DNA of 24,058 nt. Origin: Neelides folsomi (lineage: Eukaryota; Arthropoda; Collembola; Neelipleona; Neelidae). Location: positions 1-24,058 of the forward strand of contig JAQGBZ010000637.1 in the NCBI GenBank assembly GCA_034687125.1, written 5' to 3'. A model generated the notes under the pieces. It searched no databases, was not told the DNA's origin, and saw only the letters and a list, made by a program, of their open reading frames with translations. Position numbers and translations under genes: made by a program. This document shows positions 10,459 to 20,837 of the stretch, piece by piece. The stretch's first letter is position 1, and every line of letters starts with the position of its first letter.

Positions 10459-11296
10459 TTTCCTGGCTGGAGAATTCCCAAATGAAACTCAAGGAGAAGT
10501 TGAATGAGAAATGAAAGGGAAGAAAAGGAATGAGCAAACAAAGTCAATGGAAAAGGGCCAACTCATCCAAATACATAAAAGAGACATGAAAAAGATAGGA
10601 GATAAATGATTTGGCTATATTTTAAAACCATTGATAAGATACACCAGAACTCACCTGTGTTATTTCCTCATTATTACTTAATTTCTATATACCATTTAAG
10701 TGGATGGAAATAATAAATTGAAGAGGCTTTTAAACACTTCATTCAAGATATACACTGTACATTGTAGATATATGGAACATATAATTGAAATATTCATGCT
10801 TATTCCATATTCACATTATAATATGATTTTAATATAAATCATGTTAATACTTATAAGATTGTAAACAATTGTTGGCTAGTTCTGCAATGATATAATTATA
10901 TTGTGATGATAACTAATTGTTATATTTGTTATATGAGTTATATGGGAGCTTTAAACATAGCGAATACAAATGTTAATGTGGGCTCGTATTTAAATGTTTC
11001 TTGGGTTTAAAAAATGTGAATAGCATGCTAATGGTGTAATGGTTATGTAAAGAGAAATAAATGGTTAAATACATAATTGTTTTTATTAAAATGGCCTTCA
11101 CTCTTCTCCCTCTTCACTTTTTACTTTCTGGCCAATTTTATCTTTTTAACCATTTGATTACAAAATATTCTATACAGTCATAATTATTACCACTAATTGA
11201 ATGAGTTGATAAAGCAATGCAATTACCTTTTATGTTAAATTAGTCAAAATTATCAAAGTTGATGAATAAACCGAAATGAAAGTTATAAGGATAGTT
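10459..11296. other. Intergenic region upstream of GST
   Basis: The region starts with a purine-rich 5' flank of the GST gene (10459-10600) and then AT-rich sequence. I see no coding exon, and no clear TATA box could be assigned. Confidence 0.45.
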
Positions 11297-11302
11297 TTTA
11301 TT
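11297..11302 (-). terminator. AATAAA poly(A) signal of the 869-aa gene
   Basis: A minus-strand AATAAA lies 120 nt after the stop codon at 11422-11424. It supports the short last exon as the true 3' end. Confidence 0.5.
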
Positions 11303-11356
11303 CAATTAATTTGTGCAGATGAGAAATGTATCATGAATGAATGTGAACTACCATTA

Positions 11357-11400
11357 TATAATATACCAAATAATAATATACCGTATAATAATATAGCAAA
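11357..11400. repeat. Short tandem AT repeat
   Basis: Three imperfect copies of an AATAATATACC-like unit lie in the inferred 3' UTR of the 869-aa gene. They create an Asn/Ile/Pro-rich open frame on the other strand. Confidence 0.5.
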
Positions 11401-11421
11401 TATATATTTAAATGAGTACAA

Positions 11422-14400
11422 TTATTGGTTCGTAATATTAAGGAAATCATCCATGTCAAACTTCTTGGTAAAATCGGCCTCAAAGTATTTGGACAACTCT
11501 CTATAAATTAAACAAAAAACAATTTAAGTTTAAACAATTAAGCTTATTAAAGTTAAATTAAATTTTTATTAAATTTTTTTTAACTTTTTAATGTTAAATA
11601 GATAATTATAAATTAAATAGAAAAATACATTAATAAAACTTACGATTTTAAAGTTGGATCATTGACTGAAAATTTCAAATATTCCAAATTGAGAGATTTG
11701 ATGAAATTCCTCGACTCAACATTTTCAACAAACTTCAATTCATTTTTCAGTTTCAATTTAGGCAAATTCTGAGCAAGGGCCAAAATGATTTTCTTTCCCT
11801 TTTTCACATGGGCGATTAATTGTTTGAGAAGAGACTTCAAAGCAAAAGCTTCTTTTTCCAACTTCACTGCAATCTTGGACAGAATAATTTCTTCCAGTTC
11901 ATTTACAAGCAAAAGTTCTTCATTTCCCGCCCTTCTCCTTTTCTTATATTTTTCAATTCCTCTTCGGACATTTCTCAAATCCTCCATCGATTCAGATTTG
12001 TGAAAAAGAGCTTTCAATTCCTTGATGGAATTCTTAAAATGGACCAATTTAGACGCCACGTTGCAAACGATAACTTCACTGACGTTCAATCTCGATTTGG
12101 CGTTTAATTTTTTGTACGGAATTCGATTTGTGTCATTTGAGAAAAAGATTCCTTCTTCTTGGGTGAAATAAATTGAGAGTTCTTCTTCTTTTGCTTCGTC
12201 TTCGTTGAGTTGAGATTTTGATTCTTTTAAATAACAAATCATGTCGTAGGGTTCACGAGGGTCCATGAGGTCATCGCTCAAACTTGAATTAATGGCCATC
12301 GCCATTACACTCTTCCCGATTCTTTTAACTTGACCTTTGGGGATTTTAAAAGTTCTTTTCAATTTTCGCAGATTTGATGGAAGCGTGTCAACGTAGCGAA
12401 AGCATTGTTTGGTGATTCTGAAAACATGTTTTTTGAGTTCAAGATCCGATGAAGCATTCCCGAGGATTTCGTAAAAAATAACGATCCAGAAGTTGAGAGT
12501 CAAAAATTCTCGCTTTTCGGGTTCTTTGCGGATTTCGTATAAAAGCTCTTTGTAGAAGTTCCCAATAAAACATTTCTTCAACAAGAAGAATTCTGAAACT
12601 GATTTGGACAATTTGAAGATTTCTTGAATTGCGTCGCTGCAAAGTTCAACGTCTTCCTCTTTCAATTCAACCAATGGAGATTTCAACTCTTGGATTTTTA
12701 ATTCAAACTTCACGGCTTCGTTTTCCAAGATTTCAAATCTTTGCTCAATCACTTGCGGAAACGTTGCTTTTTCCAAAATCCGGAATGAAAAAATGGTTTT
12801 GATCATTTCACGCTCCAAATCACTATAAATCACAATTAAAATTAAAGTCCTTAAATTTTTATATTTAAATAACTAAAATTAACAATAACAATTTAAATTT
12901 TATAAATGTCTGTAACAAGATGCTCATTTATAAATGTTAAAGTTAAAATATTTATATTAAGGTAATAATTTAATAATTAATGATAATAATTTTCATTACT
13001 AATTGTCAGAGTTGAAAACTTCTAATTTGAATTCAATGTCATTTAATTTGTTCATCATGATGAAATCGTTCAAATACTTTTGGTTTTGATTCGAGCCAAG
13101 AAGAACTTTCCCATTAGGTGAAATTTGTCTCCACATGAAATGAGCTTCAATGATGATTTTTTCAATTTCTGACAATTTCTTTCCAAACCTTTAAAATACA
13201 AAATAATTAAAAAAATTAAGTTTAAAAAATTGCCGAATTACTCAAAAATACACATTAATTAATTAATTATAATTAATTAATTTAATCTAAATATTAAATT
13301 TTTGAGAAACCTGTTGAAGATTGTCACAATTGACAAAATTGCACAGAGCAAACGTCCTTCTTCAGTTGGATACATCGGCTTACGTCGATCTTTAATGAGA
13401 TTTACCATTTTAATGAAATTTGCCCAAAGAATTCCATCTTCTTTCAAGAATTGGCACATTTTGTAAAGTCGCTCTCTTGTGAGTTTGAAATGCAGCACCG
13501 TGGATGTGGACACTTTAGAGAAAATTTGCATTCTATCCAAATAGGTCAAACTGGTTAATTTCCTCATAGAGGAATTCGATTCCTCTCGGTCTTTAAAAAC
13601 CAATCCATCTCTGCTCAAAGAAATAAACGAAGTTGAAGTTTGCAAATCGTCCGCGTTCAAACTCTCCGAGCTCAAACTATTCTTCCGCTTGTTCACATCC
13701 ATTTGGAGTTCTTTGAATCGATGTTCAAAATCCACCATTTTTAATTTGTAAATCCGATCTGCAATAATTTGCGAATTTTTAAATGCTTTTGTTGTGACGT
13801 CTCTGGATTTGTCTAAACATTCCAGTTTGATCTTTTCAAATGTTTTCCTCAATGTGCGAACCGAAGTTGCTGTTAAAGTGACGGCGTTGTCCAACTTCTT
13901 AAATTCCTTTTTCAAAAGACATCCGATGAACGTTTTGTCGGAATTTGCTTCAGTGAAAGTTCCGCTAATTGGATCGCGAAAGCTCTCGAGGAATTCTGCA
14001 ATGATTAAAATCGAGCCGCTGAGTTTGTTCAATGGATGATCTTTGGCTTGAGTCTGAGTTGCTAACTTGAGTTCGTTTTGTCCATTGGCGACTCTTTGCA
14101 AAATAAATTCGCAGATTCGGAGCGACTCGTCGGAAACGAGCAAGAAGCGAGAAAAAGTGTCGCGTTTGTTTGAACGGAATTTGTAAGGTTTGGAATGAAA
14201 TGAATGTAAAGATTCAACGGAGCCATCATTCAATTTCTCTTCTTCTGGAGAAGTTTCAATGGGAAGCTCAGGCTGAGGAATTTCTTGGGAATCTTCTTCC
14301 GACTTTGGCGCAATTTCCAATTCTGGTTCTGGATAGTTGACCTCGGACGTTTGAGAGGCTTTATAGCTATAAATTATATTAATGTTTTAATAATTAATTG

Positions 14401-14625
14401 TAAATTACATTCTATAAAAATATTTCTATAAATTAAATATTTAAAATTATGGAAGTAAGATTAAATTCAGATAATCATTAAAAATTAATTTTTGTTATTA
14501 GATATATTGATATATTACCTTTCTAAGTTGTAATTAAGATCAGAGTTAACTCTAGGTACGCTTGGGTCAACTGTCTCATCTTCATTTTTCATTTCGTTCA
14601 TTGGAATAGGAAGAATTGGAAACAT
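11422..14625 (-). CDS. Unassigned 869-aa helical protein, five exons
   Basis: Exons on the minus strand: 14519-14625, 13311-14366, 13000-13188, 11644-12822 and 11422-11500. All four introns are phase 2, and the total is exactly 870 codons, which argues for one gene rather than two. A TAG that would end exon 3 early is removed by a GTAATG donor overlapping it. The protein starts MFPILPIPMNEM and has an acidic, Pro/Glu-rich N-terminal 75 residues. The rest is long, mostly helical sequence with mixed charge. Exon 4 holds a basic stretch near residues 606-621 (KRTFKIPKGQVKRIGK), an acidic segment near 655-667 (NEDEAKEEELS), and a KKRRR cluster near 745. There is no signal peptide or clear membrane helix. 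I recognise no domain, and function is unknown. Confidence 0.85.
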
Positions 14626-15514
14626 AATTATACTTGAGGAAAAGACTCTCTAACTAAAGATGTAATGTAAATTAATGAAATAAAGCTGTTAATATTTATT
14701 TAAAAAAAGTCATTTTTCATTTCGGAAAATTCTACAAAACATTCGATAGATTGCTCCTTATAGCAATAAACAATTTTTAAAAATTTCACCTTGTAATTGG
14801 ATTAGAAATGCTATGATAGATTAGAGATTGATCCCTGAACTGAACTGAACCAACTGAACAATGAATAAATGAACGTATTCAAATTGATGCCAATTACACA
14901 ATGAACGTTTGTTATAAAATGACTTTTCGAATCGCAAGGACTTGGAAGTGTGGGAAAGTTTAAATATTTGATATAAGAGATATTTTTTCTAGTTTTTAAT
15001 TTTTATTTCTATTTCATTTTTGTTAATTTTTTTTTGATTTTAGCTCACTTGGAAAAACCCCTCATACGATTCGTGGGTTTATGGGAACTTGTGAGCTCAT
15101 TACACCAAGTTTTGCTCCTTTTGATCGCTGCACTGCTTGCTCATCAAAAGTATGAAATTGTTCTTTTATTGTTTGATCATTTCATTTTGATAAATATGAT
15201 AGGCAAAATATGCACGAACGTCGGCGATATGATGTACATAAAGTTACCACCCCGCACACTATTTCAGCCTATCCTAATACATTGCATTTTAAAACTCGCG
15301 GTTTTTTAGTGTTCCCCACCATTTTGAAACATGGGACTTGGCAGGCATCTTTATACACCCTTTCTAAACAATTTGTAAAAGTATGGTTACGGGCAGTTCA
15401 GTGAATTTTAAAATATGTATTAAAATGCGTGTAAAGATTTTCAAAATATGCGTTTTTAAGCTCATATAAGTTGGGTTGATCTGCCCTTAACGAAACTTGG
15501 ATATGTTGTTAAAA
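14626..15514. other. Intergenic region with a less AT-rich patch, origin unclear
   Basis: From 15040 to 15410 the sequence is visibly less AT-rich than its flanks and has open frames on both strands. One plus frame of 64 codons ends at 15404. An AG/CTCACTTGG acceptor-like site and an AAA/GTATGA donor-like site bracket 15047-15150, but frames do not join across the next AG. It could be a decayed gene or mobile-element remnant. I recognise no family. Confidence 0.3.
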
Positions 15515-15671
15515 ATGAATAAAGTCCCAAAGTGTTAATCCGATCATAAGAAGACTATATTTTGATTTCATCCCAGGTCGAATGAGAAAAACGTGAGATT
15601 TCCAATTATTCCAAAAACTGTGACTAAAATGATAATTAAACCGACTGGATAAAATTCTGGTAAAAAAATCT
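15515..15671 (-). pseudogene. Broken partial copy of the GPCR first exon
   Basis: This stretch matches the neighbouring GPCR exon 1 (about 17010-17170) clearly by eye, in the same orientation. It preserves the PEFYPVGLII stretch, an FGIIGNL stretch, and IRPGMKS followed by YSLLMIGLT. It lacks 7 bp in two places relative to the intact exon (3 bp after the GNL codons, then 4 bp before IRP), so the frame breaks. It also ends in a TAA soon after the TM2 start. No exon 2 or exon 3 counterpart is visible between here and the intact gene, so it is a truncated tandem duplicate rather than a second receptor. Confidence 0.8.
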
Positions 15672-15866
15672 ATATATCACTTCGTATGAATTCATTTTTG
15701 AGATTTTCAATTTTACATTCAAGTTATTGGCCTTAATGACATTGAAACTGAACGGTTATACCATTGAGGATATTTGTATTTAATCGATGAAATCATGTTC
15801 AAAATGTATGTAAATTTATTTTTTAAGAAAAACTTGTTTCCATCAATTTAAATAATTAATTTCAGT

Positions 15867-15872
15867 TTTATT
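15867..15872 (-). terminator. AATAAA poly(A) signal of the GPCR gene
   Basis: A minus-strand AATAAA lies 63 nt after the GPCR stop codon. A second one is at 15815-15820. Confidence 0.45.
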
Positions 15873-15934
15873 AATTATGGATATAAACTTGTTTTAGGGT
15901 GGAATATAAATGAAATGCACTAGCGTTGGCGCCA

Positions 15935-17209
15935 TTATATCTGCGTTGTATTGGTGGATATAGAAAGTGAAGAATTAGTAGTTGTACGAGAAGTAATTGA
16001 TGACGATTGAAGGTTTTTTCTTTTGCCGCCACAATTATAAATACTTTTCATTAAATCACAAAATTCATTCCTAAATTTAGTTCCAAATGCACAATAAAAT
16101 ATAAAATTAACAGCGGAATTTAAAGTTAAGAGACAATTACTGAAGGAAAATAATTCAGTTGGAAACTTGATATTACAAAACTGTAAAATTGTGAAAACGA
16201 ACCAAGGAAAAAAAGTGACCAAGAAAACCATAACTATAGCAATTAACATGTAAGTGAAAGAATTCTCCTTCTCTTCAGATGTACTCATTGTTCTCCTCAG
16301 GTTTATCGCTTTTTGAAACTATGTATGAAAATTTTTTATTAGATTTAAAAATTTTATTTGTTTTCAAAATGATTTTTTAACCCAATTATTGAAATAAAAT
16401 TTCATTACCTCTCTCCAAATTATTATGTTCAACACAAAAAGCACAACGAATGGAATCGCGGTTGTGACAATTGGGTCGGATAAGTAATTATAATAAAATT
16501 GGTAATTTTTATTTGTTCGAATTTCGCCCCATTCGAGGTTGTAAGCTAAAAATGTTCCATTTTCATCAAAAACTTCGACTCTGTTAAGTTCCAGCCATCT
16601 TGTCGTATTGTATAAAATGGAAATCCCAGTAAGGAAAATTGCAAGGAAAAATGCACGTCTTCGATTCCAAATTTGTTTCACTTGAAGAGGAAATTTTACA
16701 ACAAGCAATCGATCAATGGCAATTCCAATTGTAAAATAGTTTGATCCCATTTTCACTAAATAAATAAATATATTTTTAACAAACCAATGATTTCGTGCAT
16801 TTTGATTCAAATATAATTATATACTTTAATAAAATTAATAGTTTTATTTAGGTCAAGTTTTAAATATTTTTGAGTAAAATGTTCATTGCTTACCGATGAA
16901 AACAATTACAAATGTTTGGGGAATTGATATGGCCATTAAATAATTGTAATACTTTCCAATTTCATAGTATTGAAATAAAGATCCCAAACCCATTGTAAAA
17001 AACCTAATAAATAAATCCATAAAGTCGAAGAATGTTAATCCTATCATTAGTAAACTATATGTTGATTTCATCCCCGGCCGAATGAGAACAAAGAAAGTTA
17101 AGAGATTTCCTATCATTCCAAACAATGAAATTAAAAGGATTATTAAACCAACTGGATAAAATTCTTGCAAAATATCTTTCAAAAACTCTTCAGCTGATTG
17201 AGAGCTCAT
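15935..17209 (-). CDS. Class A (rhodopsin-like) GPCR, probably peptide-receptor type, 348 aa
   Basis: This is a seven-helix plasma-membrane receptor. Exons on the minus strand: 16894-17209, 16409-16755 and 15935-16318, 349 codons in total. Introns have phases 1 and 0, with GTAAGC and GTAATG donors. TM1 carries GNLLTFFVL and TM2 carries SLLMIGLTFFDFMDLF. TM3 ends IAIDRLLVVKFPL, an IDRL variant of the DRY motif. TM6 has FFPWFVF with the family Pro. TM7 has NSAVNFIFYCAF, replacing NPxxY. A Ser/Thr-rich tail ends in TNTTQI. The pattern is closest to invertebrate FMRFamide-type peptide receptors, but the ligand is unknown. The extracellular Cys before TM3 and the Cys in loop 2, which normally form a disulfide, are both absent. 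A broken copy of exon 1 lies downstream. Confidence 0.9.
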
Positions 17210-17748
17210 TTTACCAACTATTTATTTTGTGACTGGAAATGATTTGGATATTGCAGAAACAAGAATCAAGATTTTCATCTACTCAATGAATTCATTAAAA
17301 ATATACCGTGCAAATAACTTGTATATTATATACAAAAAATTAGTTGCATATAATAGATTAAATGTAGGATGGAGGTCAACAATTGTCCGCTTAATCTGCA
17401 AAAAGAAAAACATTTAATTAATATAATATATTAATTAAATGTTTCATATTAAATTAAATATTATTTATGATATTTATTATTTAATGCTGCATAAATATTT
17501 ACTTAATAATATTTAAAAACATAGAGCTAACTTTAAGTAATAAAACTGAATAAGACAGGCTCATTCTCATTAATGCATTTATTAATTTCGCGTAATTTGA
17601 TCATTTGGAAATACAAAAATACAAAATTGGTAATTTATCATTCATAACATAATTTATGAGCTTTGCATACAAGTATTAATACAATTTAAACAGAATTGTG
17701 TAAATTATTACAGGAATGATACTTAATGGAGTAAATGTAGTGAGAGAA
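17210..17748. other. Intergenic region between the GPCR and two-CAP genes
   Basis: This AT-rich stretch has no coding exon. It contains the GPCR 5' flank and the 3' UTR of the CAP gene. A small palindrome (TTGTATA-TTA-TATACAA, 17319-17335) lies in the GPCR promoter side. Confidence 0.5.
17578..17583 (-). terminator. AATAAA poly(A) signal of the two-CAP gene
   Basis: A minus-strand AATAAA lies 166 nt after the CAP stop codon at 17749. This is a sequence match only. Confidence 0.4.
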
Positions 17749-19335
17749 TCAATTGGTGTTTTTAAAAAGGAGATTGAATTTGGTCAGAGCGAAGGGAAGG
17801 ATGAAGAAGATGATGTTCAGATGATTTCGAGCTGAGAAAATTCCTTTACATCCACCACCTGGAGGCTTTCCATTACCAGTGCCATTACCACTTCCGCCGT
17901 CACCACCACCATTGCCGATCCAATTGTCACCTCCACCTTCATGACAAACTGTATCTTCCTCGATGTATTCTGATCCCTTCTTCTTTACATTTCTCTCATA
18001 ACATGCAACAATTGGCTTATTGTCTTTAATGTAATTCGCTTTAGGTGTCATGATACAGTAGATGAGAGCATCATCTTTACTTGTTTTATTGAGTGCCATT
18101 GCACATCCTAAGTCTTTGCTGTTCTTCCACACAATGAGGGTAAACGTTGGAGCTTTATAAAATGTACCAGATATATCATCGTACTTGTAATCTTTTGATG
18201 AATGATCAGCAGATTCAACAAATGCTTCAGCAGTATATTTAACATTTCTAAATCGGACTTTTCGACTGATAAAACTGAATGAGAGTCCTTTGGTATCCGG
18301 AATATATTTATCATCGATAAGCACCAAACCAGCTTCTTTTTCCAACTGTATTAAATTTTCCAAAAAATATTTGATTAAAAATAATTCACTAGATTGTTTA
18401 CTTATTATATTAAATAAATCATAAATTTAATTTTTATAAATTTAATGTGTATATAAAAAAGATAAAATTTGATGAACCTCAGGATTTGGCTTTAAATCTT
18501 TAGCTTCATACATTTTCCTATACTTGTTGAATTCTTCGAGCATGAACTGACTGAAATTTGGAAAATCTTCTTCCTTCCCACGAGGACAAGACACGTCTTC
18601 TTTGTCATCAATCGGCGTGTCGGCCCTTTTCACATTCAAATTGTAACATTGAACGTCAGGTCCGAACAAATAAATATTCCCAATAGGCTCCATAATGCAA
18701 ACTCCATAGGCCCAATTAGTTCCTCGATGAAAACCACAGCCGATCTTCTTTGAATTTCTTCAAACCAATTGAGTAAAAGATCTCGCAGGAAAGGCCGTAC
18801 CTCTCACATTGTCAAACTTGTACTTTTCAGAAGTTTTTTCATACAAAGATTTGAACCCGACAAGTGCAATGTCATCTGGATTCCCATCCGTGGGAGAATA
18901 TTTGATGAGCAGAAACCCAACTTTGCCTTTGTTTGCTTTATAGTAATCCCAATTTTCAAAATCCTCGACTTCTTTAGGACCGGAATAGATTTTAGCACCT
19001 TCGGGGGCTAATCTTTTGAACTGGATTTAAAATTAATTTCAAGTTGATTATTTACATTCATTATCATATCATATTATTTACATACATTATCAATAAGTCA
19101 ATAACAGTCAAACGGTATCTTGCATATTGCTTAAAATTCAAAAATATTAATTTTTATTTTTTAGATAATTTAATTTGACCTCATCGTTAGTCGAAAGCGG
19201 ACCGGCTCCGTGTTTTGCTCGATATTCGTTAATATATTTTATGCAGGCATCATTAAACTTGTTTTGTTCATCTTGGCCTAATGATTCTTGATATAATGCC
19301 ACAAAGGCAATCAAAACTACTGATAAATAATGCAT
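17749..19335 (-). CDS. Two-domain CAP (SCP/TAPS) protein gene with an in-frame TGA
   Basis: Exons on the minus strand: 19180-19335, 18478-19020 and 17749-18345, 432 codons in total with both introns phase 0. It starts with a signal peptide (MHYLSVVLIAFVALYQESLG). CAP domain 1 follows, opening with ACIKYINEYRAKHGAGPL and including SFTQLV and KKIGCG. CAP domain 2 has LEEFNKYRKMYEA, FTLIVWKNSKDLGCAMA and VACYERN. A Gly-rich linker and a hydrophobic tail (NIIFFILPFALTKFNLLF) resemble a GPI-anchor signal. The two introns fall at equivalent places in the two domains (after STNDE and KPNPE), so the domains arose by internal duplication. At 18760-18762 domain 1 has TGA where domain 2 has the TGG of FTLIVW. 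The rest of the frame is open. It is either a recent pseudogene, a readthrough gene or a base error. Cell role unknown. Confidence 0.85.
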
Positions 19336-19848
19336 CAAGAAAAAGTTAATTAATTAATTTTATCCCAAAACTCTAAATTATAGGAATTATCACTTTTATC
19401 ACTTTTAATTATTGTCTCGCCATATTAATTAAATAAAACTTTAACAACAGCAGCAATAATTTAATTTTTCATATTCAATTTATATTTATTTATCAGTTTT
19501 TCTATCAGCTTATAGTCATAAATAGATCTATTCATTAAATTGCGATGTTACAATTTCAAATCTATTCGATAACATTCATTTTATTTTATATATATTTATT
19601 TTATATAATACCTAGGAATATGATGTTATACGTGGATTAATTTATATATATGTTAAATATTAAAATAATACATATATTGTAAATATGTAAATATATAATT
19701 TTTTTTGTATTATGTAAAATGTTAATTTATTTTATACTTCTCAATAAAAAGGTTCTGCTTTTTCAATTTTTTTCTATTCGATTTCACCATTTAAAAACGA
19801 TAAGGATCTCCAATAACATATAATAGTTTAATAGTATATTTTATAAAC
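19336..19848. other. AT-rich upstream flank of the two-CAP gene
   Basis: No exon is visible. TA-rich tracts at 19575-19740 include several TATA-like strings on both strands, so no single core promoter can be chosen. Confidence 0.45.
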
Positions 19849-20095
19849 AGGGTGTCTACGCGTTAACGTTCTTTTCAACCATAGCGGGGTTTTAATTGAA
19901 ATTTCAAACATTAAGCAACAATATCATCAATGTCTATACATAATATTATAAAAACAATAAATCTAATGTGTAATTTGAGCTCTATCAGCTTCTAAACAGT
20001 GTTCCAAACGCTACGACAGCTTCTTATGTTCTTTTGAACATGACAATTGGGATAAATATAATAATTAAAAAAAAGCGTTAACTCGTTGACACCCT
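19849..20095. mobile_element. MITE-like element with terminal inverted repeats, 247 bp
   Basis: The left end reads AGGGTGTCTACGCGTTAACG (19849-19868) and continues TTCTTTT. The right end, reverse-complemented, reads AGGGTGTCAACGAGTTAACG and continues CTTTTTT. The 20-bp cores differ at only two positions. The interior is noncoding on both strands, and the size fits a nonautonomous DNA element. A target-site duplication is not clear (flanks TAAAC and TTAAG), so the superfamily is not assigned. It sits between the two head-to-head CAP genes. Confidence 0.8.
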
Positions 20096-20837
20096 TTAAG
20101 TATAAGCATAGGTAAGTATGTTAATAAACATTAACATCCAGCGTCATTTGTAAATATTGTAAATGATTGACTTTTACAAACACAAAGATAAATATATCCT
20201 TTTTTAGTTTTGATAATGATTTGATGTTTCATAAATAAGTACTATAAATACCAATAAAATAAAAATTTCGCAAAAATCATGATTAGTGTTTAGATTTATG
20301 ACATTTTTACATAGGACCATAATTAGTTTATCAAGGGCGTTCACATTAAAACATTGAACTCTTATAATATTTACTGATAAATGCGTTATAAAAAATTGTT
20401 AGATATCTTTAGCTAACATCAAGTCTCAATTACTTGGTTAAAGTTATCATTTCCTCTTTCCCATTTAATTCAAATATATTCAAATCTCAATGTTCTCGAC
20501 TCTAAAGATAACACGTAAATTGCCACAACACATGAATTTCTTCATAGTCTTGAAGACAAAATAAATAAAAATCAAGCCTGACAGTAGAAAATGGCGAAGA
20601 TTATGAATGACATGAATGTATAATTCTTACGATTATTACACTAGTCTCAAGTCAATTTAAGAAAAGTTAAACCGACATTATATTATAACTAATATTAAAA
20701 TGCTAAAGCTAATGCTAAGCATAGTAATATACCTATAAAAATAATCAACTAATTTGGATGTTTATCCTTCAATGACACAATAATACATTTTGTCAATAAG
20801 GTTAGGTTTAGGTATTCATCAAAAAATTGACCATTAC
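20096..20837. other. Intergenic AT-rich region, nothing recognised
   Basis: About 740 bp follow the inverted-repeat element. I see no coding exon, RNA gene or repeat that I can support. Confidence 0.45.

Noticed and set aside
11276..11506. Plus-strand 76-codon open frame
   Set aside because: It runs antisense through the last exon and 3' UTR of the 869-aa gene, and its Asn/Ile/Pro-rich part is made by a short AT repeat.
11785..12107. Two plus-strand frames of 72 and 95 codons
   Set aside because: Both are antisense to exon 4 of the 869-aa gene, whose open frame is far longer and has matching splice phases.
17319..17335. TTGTATA-TTA-TATACAA palindrome
   Set aside because: Short AT-only palindromes are common by chance in sequence this AT-rich. 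There is no reason to give it a function.
18850..18870. tRNA B-box-like GGGTTCAAATC on the minus strand
   Set aside because: It lies inside the CAP coding exon, and no A box or cloverleaf can be built around it.
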